DNA of 64,000 nucleotides from Rhodocyclales bacterium (lineage in GTDB: Bacteria; Pseudomonadota; Gammaproteobacteria; Burkholderiales; Rhodocyclaceae). The stretch spans positions 333,401-397,400 of the forward strand of contig JACRPA010000003.1 of assembly GCA_016214145.1 (NCBI GenBank), given 5' to 3'. Below, one piece after another: positions 54,644 through 62,749 of the stretch. How positions within the stretch are numbered: position 1 is the first letter of the stretch; every line of letters begins with the position of its first letter. The notes under the pieces are model-generated. The model was not told the origin of the DNA, did not search any database, and saw only the letters and a program-made list of their open reading frames with translations. Both the position numbers and the translations under genes were made by a program.

Positions 54644-55719
54644 GCGCGCAATGCGAAGTCACCGCCAAGGCTGCCGCGAACGCGCCGATGGGCCTGTTCG
54701 AGCGCTACCTGACCGTCTGGGTGTTCCTCTGCATCGTCGCCGGCATCGCCCTCGGCCAGCTCCTGCCGGCGCCGTTCCAGATGTTGGGCCGCATGGAAGT
54801 GGCGCGGGTGAATCTCCCCGTCGGCCTGCTCATCTGGGTGATGATCGTCCCGATGCTGGTGAAGGTGGACTTCGGCGCGCTGCACGAGGTGCGCAAGCAT
54901 GTGCGCGGCATCGGCGTGACGCTGTTCGTGAACTGGCTGGTGAAGCCCTTCTCGATGGCCTTCCTCGGCTGGCTGTTCATCCGCCAGTTGTTCGCGCCAT
55001 TGCTGCCGGCCGACCAGATCGATTCCTACATCGCCGGCCTGATCCTGCTCGCCGCGGCGCCGTGCACGGCGATGGTCTTCGTCTGGAGCCGGCTCTCCGA
55101 CGGCGACCCGCTGTTCACGCTCTCGCAGGTGGCGGTGAACGACACCATCATGATCTTCGCCTTCGCCCCCATCGTCGGCCTGCTGCTCGGCATCTCGGCC
55201 ATCACCGTGCCGTGGGACACGCTGGTGACTTCCGTCGTGCTCTACATCGTCATCCCGCTGGCGCTGGCGCAAGCGTGGCGGCGTTCGCTGCTGCAGAAAA
55301 GTCAGTCTGCGTACGACGGCGCCATGGCGAAAGCCGGGCCGTGGTCGATCGCGGCCCTGCTCGCCACGCTGGTGCTGCTCTTCGCCTTCCAGGGCAGGGC
55401 CATCCTCTCGCAGCCGCTCGTCATCGCGCTGCTGGCGGTGCCGATCCTCATCCAGGTCTTCTTCAATTCCGCGCTGGCGTATTGGCTGAACCGCGCCGTC
55501 GGCGAGCAGCACAACGTCGCCTGCCCCTCGGCGCTGATCGGCGCCAGCAATTTCTTCGAGCTGGCGGTGGCGGCGGCCATCAGCCTGTTCGGCTTCGAGT
55601 CCGGCGCGGCGCTCGCCACGGTGGTCGGCGTGCTGATCGAGGTGCCGGTGATGCTGGGGGTTGTCAAGGTGGTGAATGCCAGCAAGGGATGGTACGAACG
55701 CGGCGCGGCGAGCGCCTGA
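54640..55719 (+). CDS. acr3: Arsenite efflux permease, ACR3 family
   Basis: A 359-residue inner-membrane carrier with ten helices. The family hallmark AAPCTAMVFVWS with its required cysteine is near residue 147-158, and the conserved FFNSALAY and IGASNFFELAVA segments are seen. It exports arsenite (and possibly antimonite) using the proton gradient, completing resistance with ArsC. Confidence 0.95.
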   Translation: MSAQCEVTAKAAANAPMGLFERYLTVWVFLCIVAGIALGQLLPAPFQMLGRMEVARVNLPVGLLIWVMIVPMLVKVDFGALHEVRKHVRGIGVTLFVNWLVKPFSMAFLGWLFIRQLFAPLLPADQIDSYIAGLILLAAAPCTAMVFVWSRLSDGDPLFTLSQVAVNDTIMIFAFAPIVGLLLGISAITVPWDTLVTSVVLYIVIPLALAQAWRRSLLQKSQSAYDGAMAKAGPWSIAALLATLVLLFAFQGRAILSQPLVIALLAVPILIQVFFNSALAYWLNRAVGEQHNVACPSALIGASNFFELAVAAAISLFGFESGAALATVVGVLIEVPVMLGVVKVVNASKGWYERGAASA

Positions 55720-55728
55720 GGAGGAACA

Positions 55729-56211
55729 ATGACAACTTCGTCTGAAGACATCCCGGAAACCCCGGAGGCGCCCGAGGCGCACGCCGCGCGGCTGTTCGCC
55801 GCCGGGCATTTCTGCGCCGAAGCGGTGCTGATGGCCGGCGCCAGGCATCTTGGCGTCGAGTCTCCCCTGATTCCGGCCATCGCCACCGGTTTCTGCAGCG
55901 GGCTGGCGCGCACCTCCGGCCTGTGCGGCGCGCTCAGCGGCGGCGTGATGGTGCTCAACCTCGCCTACGGCCGCGAACGCGCGGGCGAGTCGGTCGAGCA
56001 GAGCTACGCCGCGACGCGCAGGCTGATCGATGCCTTCCGCGGCGAGTTCGGCGCCACCGGCTGCACCGATCTGCTCGGTTGCGACCTCGCCACGCCGGAT
56101 GGCCAGCGGATGTTCCGGGAGCAGGGCCTGGGCGAGCGCTGCCTTCGCTACACCGCCACGGCGGCCAGGCTGGCCACAGGACTGGCGGATGAGCAGAAGC
56201 CGATTCGATGA
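55729..56211 (+). CDS. C_GCAxxG_C_C family redox protein
   Basis: A 160-residue protein with the C_GCAxxG_C_C pattern: FCAEAVLM near residue 24, SGLCGALSGG near 64, and later TGCTDLLGC. The family is predicted redox-active and common in anaerobes; its reaction is not known. It begins 9 bp after acr3 and has no signal peptide. Its presence in ars operons suggests a part in thiol chemistry of arsenic, which is inference. Confidence 0.85.
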   Translation: MTTSSEDIPETPEAPEAHAARLFAAGHFCAEAVLMAGARHLGVESPLIPAIATGFCSGLARTSGLCGALSGGVMVLNLAYGRERAGESVEQSYAATRRLIDAFRGEFGATGCTDLLGCDLATPDGQRMFREQGLGERCLRYTATAARLATGLADEQKPIR

Positions 56212-56224
56212 GCCAACGCCAGTG

Positions 56225-56434
56225 ATGCCAATTCTTCCCGAATCCGAGCTTGTCTGCCCGCACTGCGGCCATCGCAAGACGGAAACCATGCCCGCCGACG
56301 CCTGCCAGTGGTTCTACGAATGCGAAGGCTGCCACGCGCTGCTGAAGCCGAAGTCCGGCGACTGCTGCGTCTTCTGCTCCTACGGCAGCGTGCCCTGTCC
56401 GCCGATACAGGCGCGCGGCGCAGGACGCTCATGA
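56225..56434 (+). CDS. GDCCVxC domain small protein
   Basis: A 69-residue protein with CPHCGHRKTE, CEGCHALLKPK and the namesake GDCCVFC. The pairs of cysteines suggest binding of zinc or a soft metal. ATG 56225 is preferred; GTG 56222 is an alternative. Such proteins are found next to mercury and arsenic genes; the function is unknown. It overlaps the permease by ATGA. Confidence 0.82.
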   Translation: MPILPESELVCPHCGHRKTETMPADACQWFYECEGCHALLKPKSGDCCVFCSYGSVPCPPIQARGAGRS

Positions 56435-57483
56435 ATCCGCTCGCCGCCGGTTCCCTGCCCGCGAGCCGCGCCGCCTGGGCCGCCACGCTGGCCTTCCTCA
56501 CGGCGTGGGTCGTCCTCTACGCCAGCCTGACGCCCATCGCCGATGCGGCGCTCGCGCTGCTGCCGCTCACGCGGGGCACGCATTTCGCCGAGGCCGTCCA
56601 TTTCTTCATCTACGATACGCCCAAGGTGCTGCTGCTCCTGACCCTGATCGTCTTCGTCATGGGCGTGATCCAGACCTTCTTCTCGCCCGAACGCACGCGG
56701 GCGCTGCTGGCCGGGCGGCGCGAGGGCGCGGGCAACGTCATGGCGGCGGGCCTCGGCGTCGTCACGCCGTTCTGCTCCTGCTCGGCGGTGCCGCTGTTCA
56801 TGGGCTTCCTCATGGCCGGCGTGCCGATGGGCGTGACCTTCTCCTTCCTGATCTCGGCGCCGATGGTCAACGAAATCGCGCTCGGCCTGCTCCTGGCGAT
56901 GTTCGGCTGGAAGGTGGCCGCGCTCTACCTCGGCCTGGGGCTGTCGGTGGCGATCCTCGCCGGCTGGGTCATCGGCCGGCTGAAGCTGGAGCACCTGCTG
57001 GAGGACTGGGTGCGCGAGATGGCCCAGGCGGCCAATGCCGAGGAGGCCGAAGTCCCCGAGGGCATGGCCTGGCCGGAACGCTTCGCCGCCGGCCGGCACC
57101 ATGTGAAGGAAATCGTCGGCAAGGTCTGGCCCTACATCATCGCCGGCATCGCCGCGGGCGCCCTCATCCACGGCTACGTGCCCGAGGATTTCATGGCCTC
57201 GATCATGGGCCGCGAGGCCTGGTGGTCGGTGCCGGCCGCCGTGCTGATCGGCGTGCCGATGTACACCAACGCCGCCGGCATCATCCCGGTGGTGGAGGCG
57301 CTGCTGGCCAAGGGCGCGGCGCTGGGCACGGTGCTGGCGTTCATGATGAGCGTGATCGCGCTCTCGCTGCCGGAGTTCATCATCCTGCGCAAGGTGCTCA
57401 AGGTGAAGCTGATCGCGATTTTCGCCGGCGTGGTGGCCGGCGGCATCCTGCTGGTCGGCTTCGTGTTCAACGCCGTGCTATAG
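56431..57483 (+). CDS. ArsP/DUF318-type permease
   Basis: A 350-residue membrane protein with about eight helices, of the PF03773 permease family that includes ArsP, which exports trivalent organoarsenicals. Seen: TPFCSCSAVPLFMGF, with a conserved CSC near residue 110, and NAAGIIPVVEALLAKGAALG. CSC is typical of this family. The substrate may be methylated arsenic or another soft-metal compound; this remains inference. Confidence 0.87.
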   Translation: MNPLAAGSLPASRAAWAATLAFLTAWVVLYASLTPIADAALALLPLTRGTHFAEAVHFFIYDTPKVLLLLTLIVFVMGVIQTFFSPERTRALLAGRREGAGNVMAAGLGVVTPFCSCSAVPLFMGFLMAGVPMGVTFSFLISAPMVNEIALGLLLAMFGWKVAALYLGLGLSVAILAGWVIGRLKLEHLLEDWVREMAQAANAEEAEVPEGMAWPERFAAGRHHVKEIVGKVWPYIIAGIAAGALIHGYVPEDFMASIMGREAWWSVPAAVLIGVPMYTNAAGIIPVVEALLAKGAALGTVLAFMMSVIALSLPEFIILRKVLKVKLIAIFAGVVAGGILLVGFVFNAVL

Positions 57484-57495
57484 GAAGTATCCGCC

Positions 57496-57726
57496 ATGAA
57501 GAACATCAAGGTGCTCGGCACCGGCTGCGCCAACTGCCGCAACACGCTCAAGCTGATCGAGGACGTGGCGCAGGCGAAAGGCGTCGACATCCGGCTTGAA
57601 AAGATCGAGGACATGAAGCAGATTGTCGCCCATGGCGTGATGAGCACCCCGGGCGTGGTCATCGACGGCAAGGTGGTGCATGCGGGTGGCGTGCCTTCCC
57701 GCGCCAAAGTCGAGAGCTGGTTCTGA
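57496..57726 (+). CDS. Thioredoxin-like small redox protein (TM0996 type)
   Basis: A 76-residue thioredoxin-fold protein with CANC as the active disulfide (GTGCANCRNTLKLI) and a cis-Pro region (STPGVVIDGKVVHAG). Such proteins are usually encoded beside ArsP-type permeases. It may reduce ArsC or the permease partner. It lies 12 bp after the permease gene. Confidence 0.88.
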   Translation: MKNIKVLGTGCANCRNTLKLIEDVAQAKGVDIRLEKIEDMKQIVAHGVMSTPGVVIDGKVVHAGGVPSRAKVESWF

Positions 57727-57739
57727 GGACTGATCGATC

Positions 57740-58663
57740 ATGAAACGAATCTTCGCGCTGCTGGCAACCTTGCTGATCGCAGCCGGCGCCCACGCCGCCG
57801 GCAAGCCGGATTTCCTCGTCGATGCCGACTGGCTGTCGGACAGGCTCAAGGATCCGAAGCTGGTCGTGCTCGAAGTGCGCTACCACCCGCACCGCCACGC
57901 CACGGTCGGCCACATTCCCGGCGCGATCCAGGTGCAGCGCTTCGCCGACCTCGGCGCCAACGACGAGCTGCCGATAATGCGCTTCCCCTCGCGCGAAGCC
58001 TTCCAGGCGACGCTGCGGCGCTGGGGCGTGAACGACGACTCGACCCTCGTCGTCTATGACGATTCCGTCACGGCGCTGGCTTCGCGCGTGCTGTTCCTGC
58101 TCGATCTCCATGGCTTCGACATGCGGCGCGTCAAGCTGCTCGACGGCGGCACGGTGGGCTGGACCGGCTTCAACGAACTGACGAAAACGCCGACCCCGCC
58201 GAAGAAACCCGGCCGGGTGACGCTGAAGGCCGCCGATCCCGGCCGCCTCGTCGCCTGGCCGGAGGTCTACCGCCGCGCCGTCGCCGGGCGCGATGCGCGC
58301 ATCACGCTGGTCGACGCGCGCCCCGCCGACATGTACGAGGGCAGCCGCATCCAGCATTCGGTGCAGGGCGGCCACATTCCCGGCGCCGTCAACATCGTCA
58401 GCCTGCAGGGCGTCGACGGCCAGTCGCAGCAGTGGAAATCGCTGGAGGAACTGGCCGCGCTCTACAGGGACGTGCCGAAGGACAACACGGTGATCGCCTA
58501 CTGCCACGACGGCTTCCGTTCCACGCTGGCCTGGCTGCAGCTGAAGGCGCTCGGCTACCGCGACGTGCGCGTCTACAACGGCGGCTGGTCCGACTGGGAC
58601 CGCACCCTGACCCTGCCGGTGGTCAAGGGCGGCAAACCTTTCGATGCCGAATTTGAACTATGA
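57740..58663 (+). CDS. Two-domain exported sulfurtransferase (rhodanese)
   Basis: A 307-residue thiosulfate or mercaptopyruvate sulfurtransferase-type protein. Signal peptide residues 1-20 end in AHA-AG. The first rhodanese domain (LEVRYHPHRHATVGHIPGA, quoted in part as GHIPGAIQVQ) lacks the catalytic loop cysteine (VYDDSVTALA), while the second has it (YCHDGFRSTLAW). That is normal for tandem rhodaneses. It ends the ars operon. A sulfane-sulfur role beside arsenic genes again suggests thioarsenic chemistry. Confidence 0.88.
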   Translation: MKRIFALLATLLIAAGAHAAGKPDFLVDADWLSDRLKDPKLVVLEVRYHPHRHATVGHIPGAIQVQRFADLGANDELPIMRFPSREAFQATLRRWGVNDDSTLVVYDDSVTALASRVLFLLDLHGFDMRRVKLLDGGTVGWTGFNELTKTPTPPKKPGRVTLKAADPGRLVAWPEVYRRAVAGRDARITLVDARPADMYEGSRIQHSVQGGHIPGAVNIVSLQGVDGQSQQWKSLEELAALYRDVPKDNTVIAYCHDGFRSTLAWLQLKALGYRDVRVYNGGWSDWDRTLTLPVVKGGKPFDAEFEL

Positions 58664-58850
58664 ATAAGTCATCAATCCAGCTCGGGCAACCTGCCCGCGG
58701 GCCGTTGGCGCGGCCGGCATCAATCAATGACGCGATCGCCGTTCTGCGGGGACTGACTTTTTTGCTTATCGCCTAAAACGAAAAACTGATTCTGCCGGTG
58801 CTGCCGGAGGTGGTAAATTTCCGCCTGAGTCTTTCGCCACGGAGGGGACC

Positions 58851-59351
58851 ATGACACGCAATAGGATGCTCGGCGCCGCGCTGGCGCTCATGCTTGCAGC
58901 CGGAACGGCTGCCGCGCAGGACGCCACCTACAACATCCGCACCCTGACGCCGGAAACGGCGTTGAAGGCCGCGCAGGCGGCGCTGAAGTCCTGCCGCGAC
59001 GGCGGCAACCAGGTGGCCGTCGCGGTGGTGGACCGCTCCGGCGTGACCCAGGTGATGCTGCGCGACCGCTATGCCGGCGCGCACACGCCGAGGACGGCCA
59101 TCGGCAAGGCGTGGACGGCGGTGAGCTTCCGCAGCAGCACCACCGGCATCGCCGAGATCAGCCAGCCTGGCAAGCCGTCCAGCGGCCTGCGCAATCTGCC
59201 CCACGTCGTGGCGCTCGGCGGCGGCATGCCGATCGAGGCGGGCGGCAGCATCCTCGGCGGCATCGGCGTCTCCGGCGCGCCGGGCGGCGACATAGACGAG
59301 AAGTGCGCCAAGGCCGGCATCGACGCCATCAAGGACGCGCTGGAGTTCTAG
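58851..59351 (+). CDS. GlcG/HbpS-like heme-binding protein
   Basis: A 166-residue exported protein (signal residues 1-23, AAA-QD) of the GlcG/HbpS family (PF03928), with GNQVAVAVVDRSG near the N-terminal side and ALGGGMPIEAGGSILGGIGVSG near the end, typical segments of this fold. Some members bind heme or cobalamin; the role here is unknown. Stop is followed by a REP cluster. Confidence 0.88.
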   Translation: MTRNRMLGAALALMLAAGTAAAQDATYNIRTLTPETALKAAQAALKSCRDGGNQVAVAVVDRSGVTQVMLRDRYAGAHTPRTAIGKAWTAVSFRSSTTGIAEISQPGKPSSGLRNLPHVVALGGGMPIEAGGSILGGIGVSGAPGGDIDEKCAKAGIDAIKDALEF

Positions 59352-59358
59352 GGTTTCT

Positions 59359-59457
59359 GTAGGAGCGGGCTTTGGCCGCGATACGGCGGCCGATCGCGGC
59401 CAAGGCCGCTCCTACAGGGCGATGCTGCAGCCGTATCGCGGGCAAGCCCGCTCCTAT
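59359..59457. repeat. REP cluster (one pair and one single)
   Basis: GTAGGAGCGGGCTTTGGCC with GGCCAAGGCCGCTCCTAC forms a pair at 59359-59415, and CGCGGGCAAGCCCGCTCCTA follows at 59437-59456. It lies between convergent GlcG-like and cytochrome genes. Confidence 0.9.
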
Positions 59458-59459
59458 AT

Positions 59460-59963
59460 TCAGTACACCCGGTAACCCGCGTGGCAGGCCACGCATTGCG
59501 CCGTCGTTGAAGCAAGCGCGGCCAGCGCCGGCCTGACGTCGCCGGTGGCGCCGGCGTCCTTCGACGCGACGGCGAAGCGGCTGGCGTTGCGATGCATCGC
59601 GGTGCCGGCGTCCTGCATGCCCTTCGGCATGTACTTCGCCACCTCGTGCGCGCCGTGCAGGGCGAGCGAGCTCATCCCCAGCCGCTGCTCGGCGATGTCG
59701 CCGGCCTTGTCGTATTCCTGCTTCGCCAGCGCCTCCTGGATTTCCTGCAGCGCCAGCAGGTGGTCGCGCATGTTGGTCAGCGTGTGTTCGCGCAGCGTTT
59801 TCGGAAACCTGACGGCCTGGCGGGTGTCTTTCGGCGCCGCCTTCGCAGCCGGCTTGGCGGCTTGCGCCTGATGCTGCATGTGCATGGCGGGGTCGTGCTT
59901 CTGGGCGTGGGCGGTGCCGAAGCAAAGGCCGGCGGCCAGCGCGACACGCAGTTTGCGATTCAT
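59460..59963 (-). CDS. Cytochrome c'-like protein
   Basis: A 167-residue periplasmic cytochrome (signal residues 1-20, AHA-QK). The heme site is the C-terminal CVACHAGYR, at the place usual in cytochrome c' (four-helix bundle, PF01322). Known members bind NO and protect from nitrosative stress. It is divergent from a Crp/Fnr regulator gene, with an FNR-type box between. A His-rich N-terminal linker (HDPAMHMQHQ) is noted. Confidence 0.85.
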   Translation of the reverse strand: MNRKLRVALAAGLCFGTAHAQKHDPAMHMQHQAQAAKPAAKAAPKDTRQAVRFPKTLREHTLTNMRDHLLALQEIQEALAKQEYDKAGDIAEQRLGMSSLALHGAHEVAKYMPKGMQDAGTAMHRNASRFAVASKDAGATGDVRPALAALASTTAQCVACHAGYRVY

Positions 59964-60021
59964 GAGGTTTTCTCCCGGATTTTGTCAGCCCGCAGGGTAG
60001 GGCGCGCGGCCCGGCCTGCGT

Positions 60022-60037
60022 TATGATCCGGATCATA
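60022..60037. promoter_or_regulatory. FNR-type box over the start of the Crp/Fnr gene
   Basis: TATGATCC-GGATCATA is a perfect 16-bp palindrome with the TGAT-N4-ATCA core of FNR/DNR sites. It overlaps the A of the ATG at 60037, so binding should block that gene and could control the divergent cytochrome gene. Confidence 0.7.
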
Positions 60038-60663
60038 TGACCTGGCCCGCCCTTGCCGCCGCCCGTCCCGAACTGGCGCACATTCCGGCTGCGCTGCGCG
60101 ACGCCGCCCGCGTGCGCGCGCTTGCCGCCGGCGAGACGGTTTTCCGCCAGGGCGATCGGCCGAAGGCGATGTTCTGCGTCCTCGACGGCGAGGTGCGCCT
60201 GCTGCGACGCTCGCGCGAGGGCGGCGAAGTCATCCTGCAGCGCAGCCGCGGCGGCTTCTTCGCCGAGGCCAGCCTGGAATCGAAGGCCTATCACTGCGAT
60301 GCCGAGGCGACGGCGGCGGGGCGCCTGCTGGCCTTTCCGCTGCGCGCCTTCCGCGAGGCGCTGGAAGGCGACGCCGCCTTCAGCAATGCCTGGATGGCGC
60401 AACTGGCGCGCGAGGTGCGCAAGCTGCGCGCGCGCTGCGAGCGCCTCAGCCTGCACGGCGCCGAAGCGCGCATCCTGCACGCCATCGAGTCCGAGGGAAC
60501 GGCGGGAACGCTCGCGCTGGCCCGGTCGCGCAAGGCCTGGGCGGCCGAGCTCGGCCTCACGCACGAGGCGCTCTACCGCGCGCTGGCCCGGCTGCAGGCG
60601 GCGGGCACGCTCAGCCTCGACGGCGAGCGCTTGACGCTGCGTCAACCGCGCAAGCGTTTATGA
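60037..60663 (+). CDS. Crp/Fnr-family transcriptional regulator
   Basis: A 208-residue regulator with a cyclic-nucleotide-like sensor domain (about 20-130, GDRPKAMFCVLDGEVRLLR) and a C-terminal winged helix (about 145-205, HTH in AAELGLTHEALYRALARL). No FNR cysteine set at the N-terminus is present, so it is not an oxygen-labile FNR. It may sense NO or redox, like DNR/NNR, inferred from the divergent cytochrome c'. Autoregulation is suggested by the palindrome on its start codon. Confidence 0.9.
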   Translation: MTWPALAAARPELAHIPAALRDAARVRALAAGETVFRQGDRPKAMFCVLDGEVRLLRRSREGGEVILQRSRGGFFAEASLESKAYHCDAEATAAGRLLAFPLRAFREALEGDAAFSNAWMAQLAREVRKLRARCERLSLHGAEARILHAIESEGTAGTLALARSRKAWAAELGLTHEALYRALARLQAAGTLSLDGERLTLRQPRKRL

Positions 60664-60669
60664 TGATGA

Positions 60670-60797
60670 AGCCCCCCTTTGTCCCACGGGGATTTCTTCG
60701 GTCAGAAAAGGGGGGTTGGGGGGATTTATCAGCGGCGTCGCGTTGCCGGCGGCTTTAAAATCCCCCCTCGCCCCCCTTTTCCAAAGGGGGGAATTAT
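60670..60797. repeat. Repeat AATCCCCCCTCGCCCCCCTTTT family
   Basis: GCCCCCCTTTGTCCCACGGG and GAAAAGGGGGGTTGGGGGG are matched downstream by CCCCCCTCGCCCCCCTTTTC and AAAGGGGGGAA. The palindrome covers nearly the whole gap between the Crp/Fnr gene and the second arsC, and may end transcription. Confidence 0.85.
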
Positions 60798-60810
60798 TTG
60801 TGGACGGCTT

Positions 60811-61356
60811 ATGAGCGCACGCCCCTGGAACATCCTCGTTCTCTGCACCGGCAATTCGGCGCGCAGCATCCTCGCCGAGGCGCTGTTCAACGCCCTCGGC
60901 GGCGGGCGCGTGCGCGCTTTTTCCGCCGGCAGCAAGCCGGCCGGGAAAGTGAATCCCTTCGCGCTGGCACTGCTGGACGAGCAGGGCCTTGACACCGCCC
61001 ATCTGCGCAGCAAGAGCTGGGACGAGTTTGCCGCGCCGAGCGCGCCGCAACTCGACCTGGTGGTGACGGTGTGCGGCAACGCCGCCAATGAAGTGTGCCC
61101 GGTGTGGCCGGGGAATTTCCTGCGCGCGCACTGGGGCGTCGACGATCCGGCTTCGGCCACCGGCAGCGATGCTGAAATCCGCGAAGCCTTCATGAAGGCC
61201 TACGCGCTGCTGGCCGAGCGCATCCTCACCTTCCTCAGCCTCTCCTTCGAGGAGATGGAGCGCGCCGAGCTGCAGCAGCACCTCGACGAGATCGGCCGCG
61301 CCGGCGCCGCCGCCGCCGTGCCGGGGGGACTGACTTTCTCCGACGATGCCGATTGA
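60811..61356 (+). CDS. arsC: Arsenate reductase, second copy
   Basis: A 181-residue LMW-phosphatase-type ArsC with CTGNSARS (C12) and VCGNAANEVCPVWPG, about two thirds similar by eye to 54143-54643. A C-terminal extension of about 15 residues (AAAAVPGGLTFSDDAD) is present. ATG 60811 is chosen because the MSARPWNILVLC start matches the paralog. Its stop overlaps the MFS start by 11 bp. It reduces arsenate to arsenite. Confidence 0.9.
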   Translation: MSARPWNILVLCTGNSARSILAEALFNALGGGRVRAFSAGSKPAGKVNPFALALLDEQGLDTAHLRSKSWDEFAAPSAPQLDLVVTVCGNAANEVCPVWPGNFLRAHWGVDDPASATGSDAEIREAFMKAYALLAERILTFLSLSFEEMERAELQQHLDEIGRAGAAAAVPGGLTFSDDAD

Positions 61357-62629
61357 ACTGACACCGGCGCAGAAGCGCCTGCGCAGCCTGGCCCTGATTC
61401 TGGCGATCGGCGCCTACCTGCTGTCCTTCTTCCACCGCGTCGCGCCGGCGGCCATCGCCGGCGACCTGGCGGCGAGCTTCCAGACCACCGCCGCCTCGCT
61501 CGGCGCGCTGGCGGCGACTTATTTCTACGTCTACACGGTGATGCAGATCCCCACCGGCGTGCTCGCCGACACATTGGGCCCGCGCAAGATCCTCACCCTC
61601 GGCGGCATCGTCGCCGGCGCGGGTTCGCTGCTCTTCGGCCTGGCGCCGAGCTTCGAGCTGGCGGTCGCCGGCCGCACCCTGGTCGGCCTCGGCGTCTCGG
61701 TGGCCTTCATCGCCCTGCTCAAGCTCATCGCCGTCTGGTACGAGGAGCGCCGCTTCGCCACGCTCACCGGCACGGCCATGTTCATCGGCAACATCGGTTC
61801 GGTGACGGCCGGCGCGCCGCTGGCTTGGGCGGCGCAGGCGGCCGGCTGGCGTCAGGTATTCGTGGTGGTCGGCGTGCTCTCGCTGGCCATCGGCCTGTTG
61901 TCCTGGTTCTTCGTCAAGGACAGTCCCGCAGCGGAGACGGCCAGACCGGCGACCCATGTCGACCGCACCGCCTGGCTCGGCAATCTCGTCGTCGTCATGA
62001 AGAATCCCGCCACCTGGCCCGGCTTCTTCGTGAACCTCGGCATCGCCGGCAGCTTTTTCGCCTTCGCCGGACTGTGGGCCGTGCCCTTCTTCACCCAGGT
62101 GCACGGCATGACGCGGGCCGTCGCCTCGAACCACATCAGCGTGTACTTCATCGGCTTCGCCGTCGGCTGCGTGCTGGTCGGCCGCATCTCCGACCGCATG
62201 GGCAAACGCAAGCCGGTGATGGTCGCCGGCGCCGCCCTGCATGCTTTTGGCTGGCTCGTCTGGCTCCTCGCCGGGCCGCTGCCGCCAGCGCTCACTTACG
62301 CGCTGTGCGGCGCGATGGGCGTGCTGACGGCGAGCCTGACGCTGTCCTGGGCCTGCGCCAAGGAAGTCAATCCGCCGCTGCTCTCCGGCATGGCCACCAG
62401 CGTGGTGAACGTCGGCGTCTTCCTCGGCCCGGCCATCCTGCAGCCGCTGGTCGGCTGGGCCATGGACCGCAGCTGGCAGGGCGGCATGGAAGGCGGCGCC
62501 CGCCTGTATGCCGCCTCCGACTACCAGACCGGCCTGCTGCTGATGGCCGGCGCCGCCGTCCTCGGCGCCATCGCTACGCTCTGCGTGCGCGAGACCGGCT
62601 GCCGGAATATCTGGCGGGAAAAGGTTTAA
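61346..62629 (+). CDS. MFS transporter following arsC
   Basis: A 427-residue inner-membrane transporter with 12 helices. It has the MFS motif GVLADTLGPRKIL after helix 2, and GRISDRMGKRKPVM after helix 8. It resembles the anion:cation symporter or oxalate/nitrate group by eye, with low confidence. ATG at 61346 lies within the last codons of arsC, so translation is coupled. It might export arsenite or an organic arsenic compound; this is inference from context. Confidence 0.82.
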   Translation: MPIELTPAQKRLRSLALILAIGAYLLSFFHRVAPAAIAGDLAASFQTTAASLGALAATYFYVYTVMQIPTGVLADTLGPRKILTLGGIVAGAGSLLFGLAPSFELAVAGRTLVGLGVSVAFIALLKLIAVWYEERRFATLTGTAMFIGNIGSVTAGAPLAWAAQAAGWRQVFVVVGVLSLAIGLLSWFFVKDSPAAETARPATHVDRTAWLGNLVVVMKNPATWPGFFVNLGIAGSFFAFAGLWAVPFFTQVHGMTRAVASNHISVYFIGFAVGCVLVGRISDRMGKRKPVMVAGAALHAFGWLVWLLAGPLPPALTYALCGAMGVLTASLTLSWACAKEVNPPLLSGMATSVVNVGVFLGPAILQPLVGWAMDRSWQGGMEGGARLYAASDYQTGLLLMAGAAVLGAIATLCVRETGCRNIWREKV

Positions 62630-62749
62630 GCTTGAAAAAATAGATCGCGGTTATAGGAGCATTACTATCGCGATTCAGGCCGGTCGCGCAGGGGCTGGAT
62701 AATGGCCGGCGGCAGCAGTTCAACATAATTCAAAAATGAGGAGGCAAGG

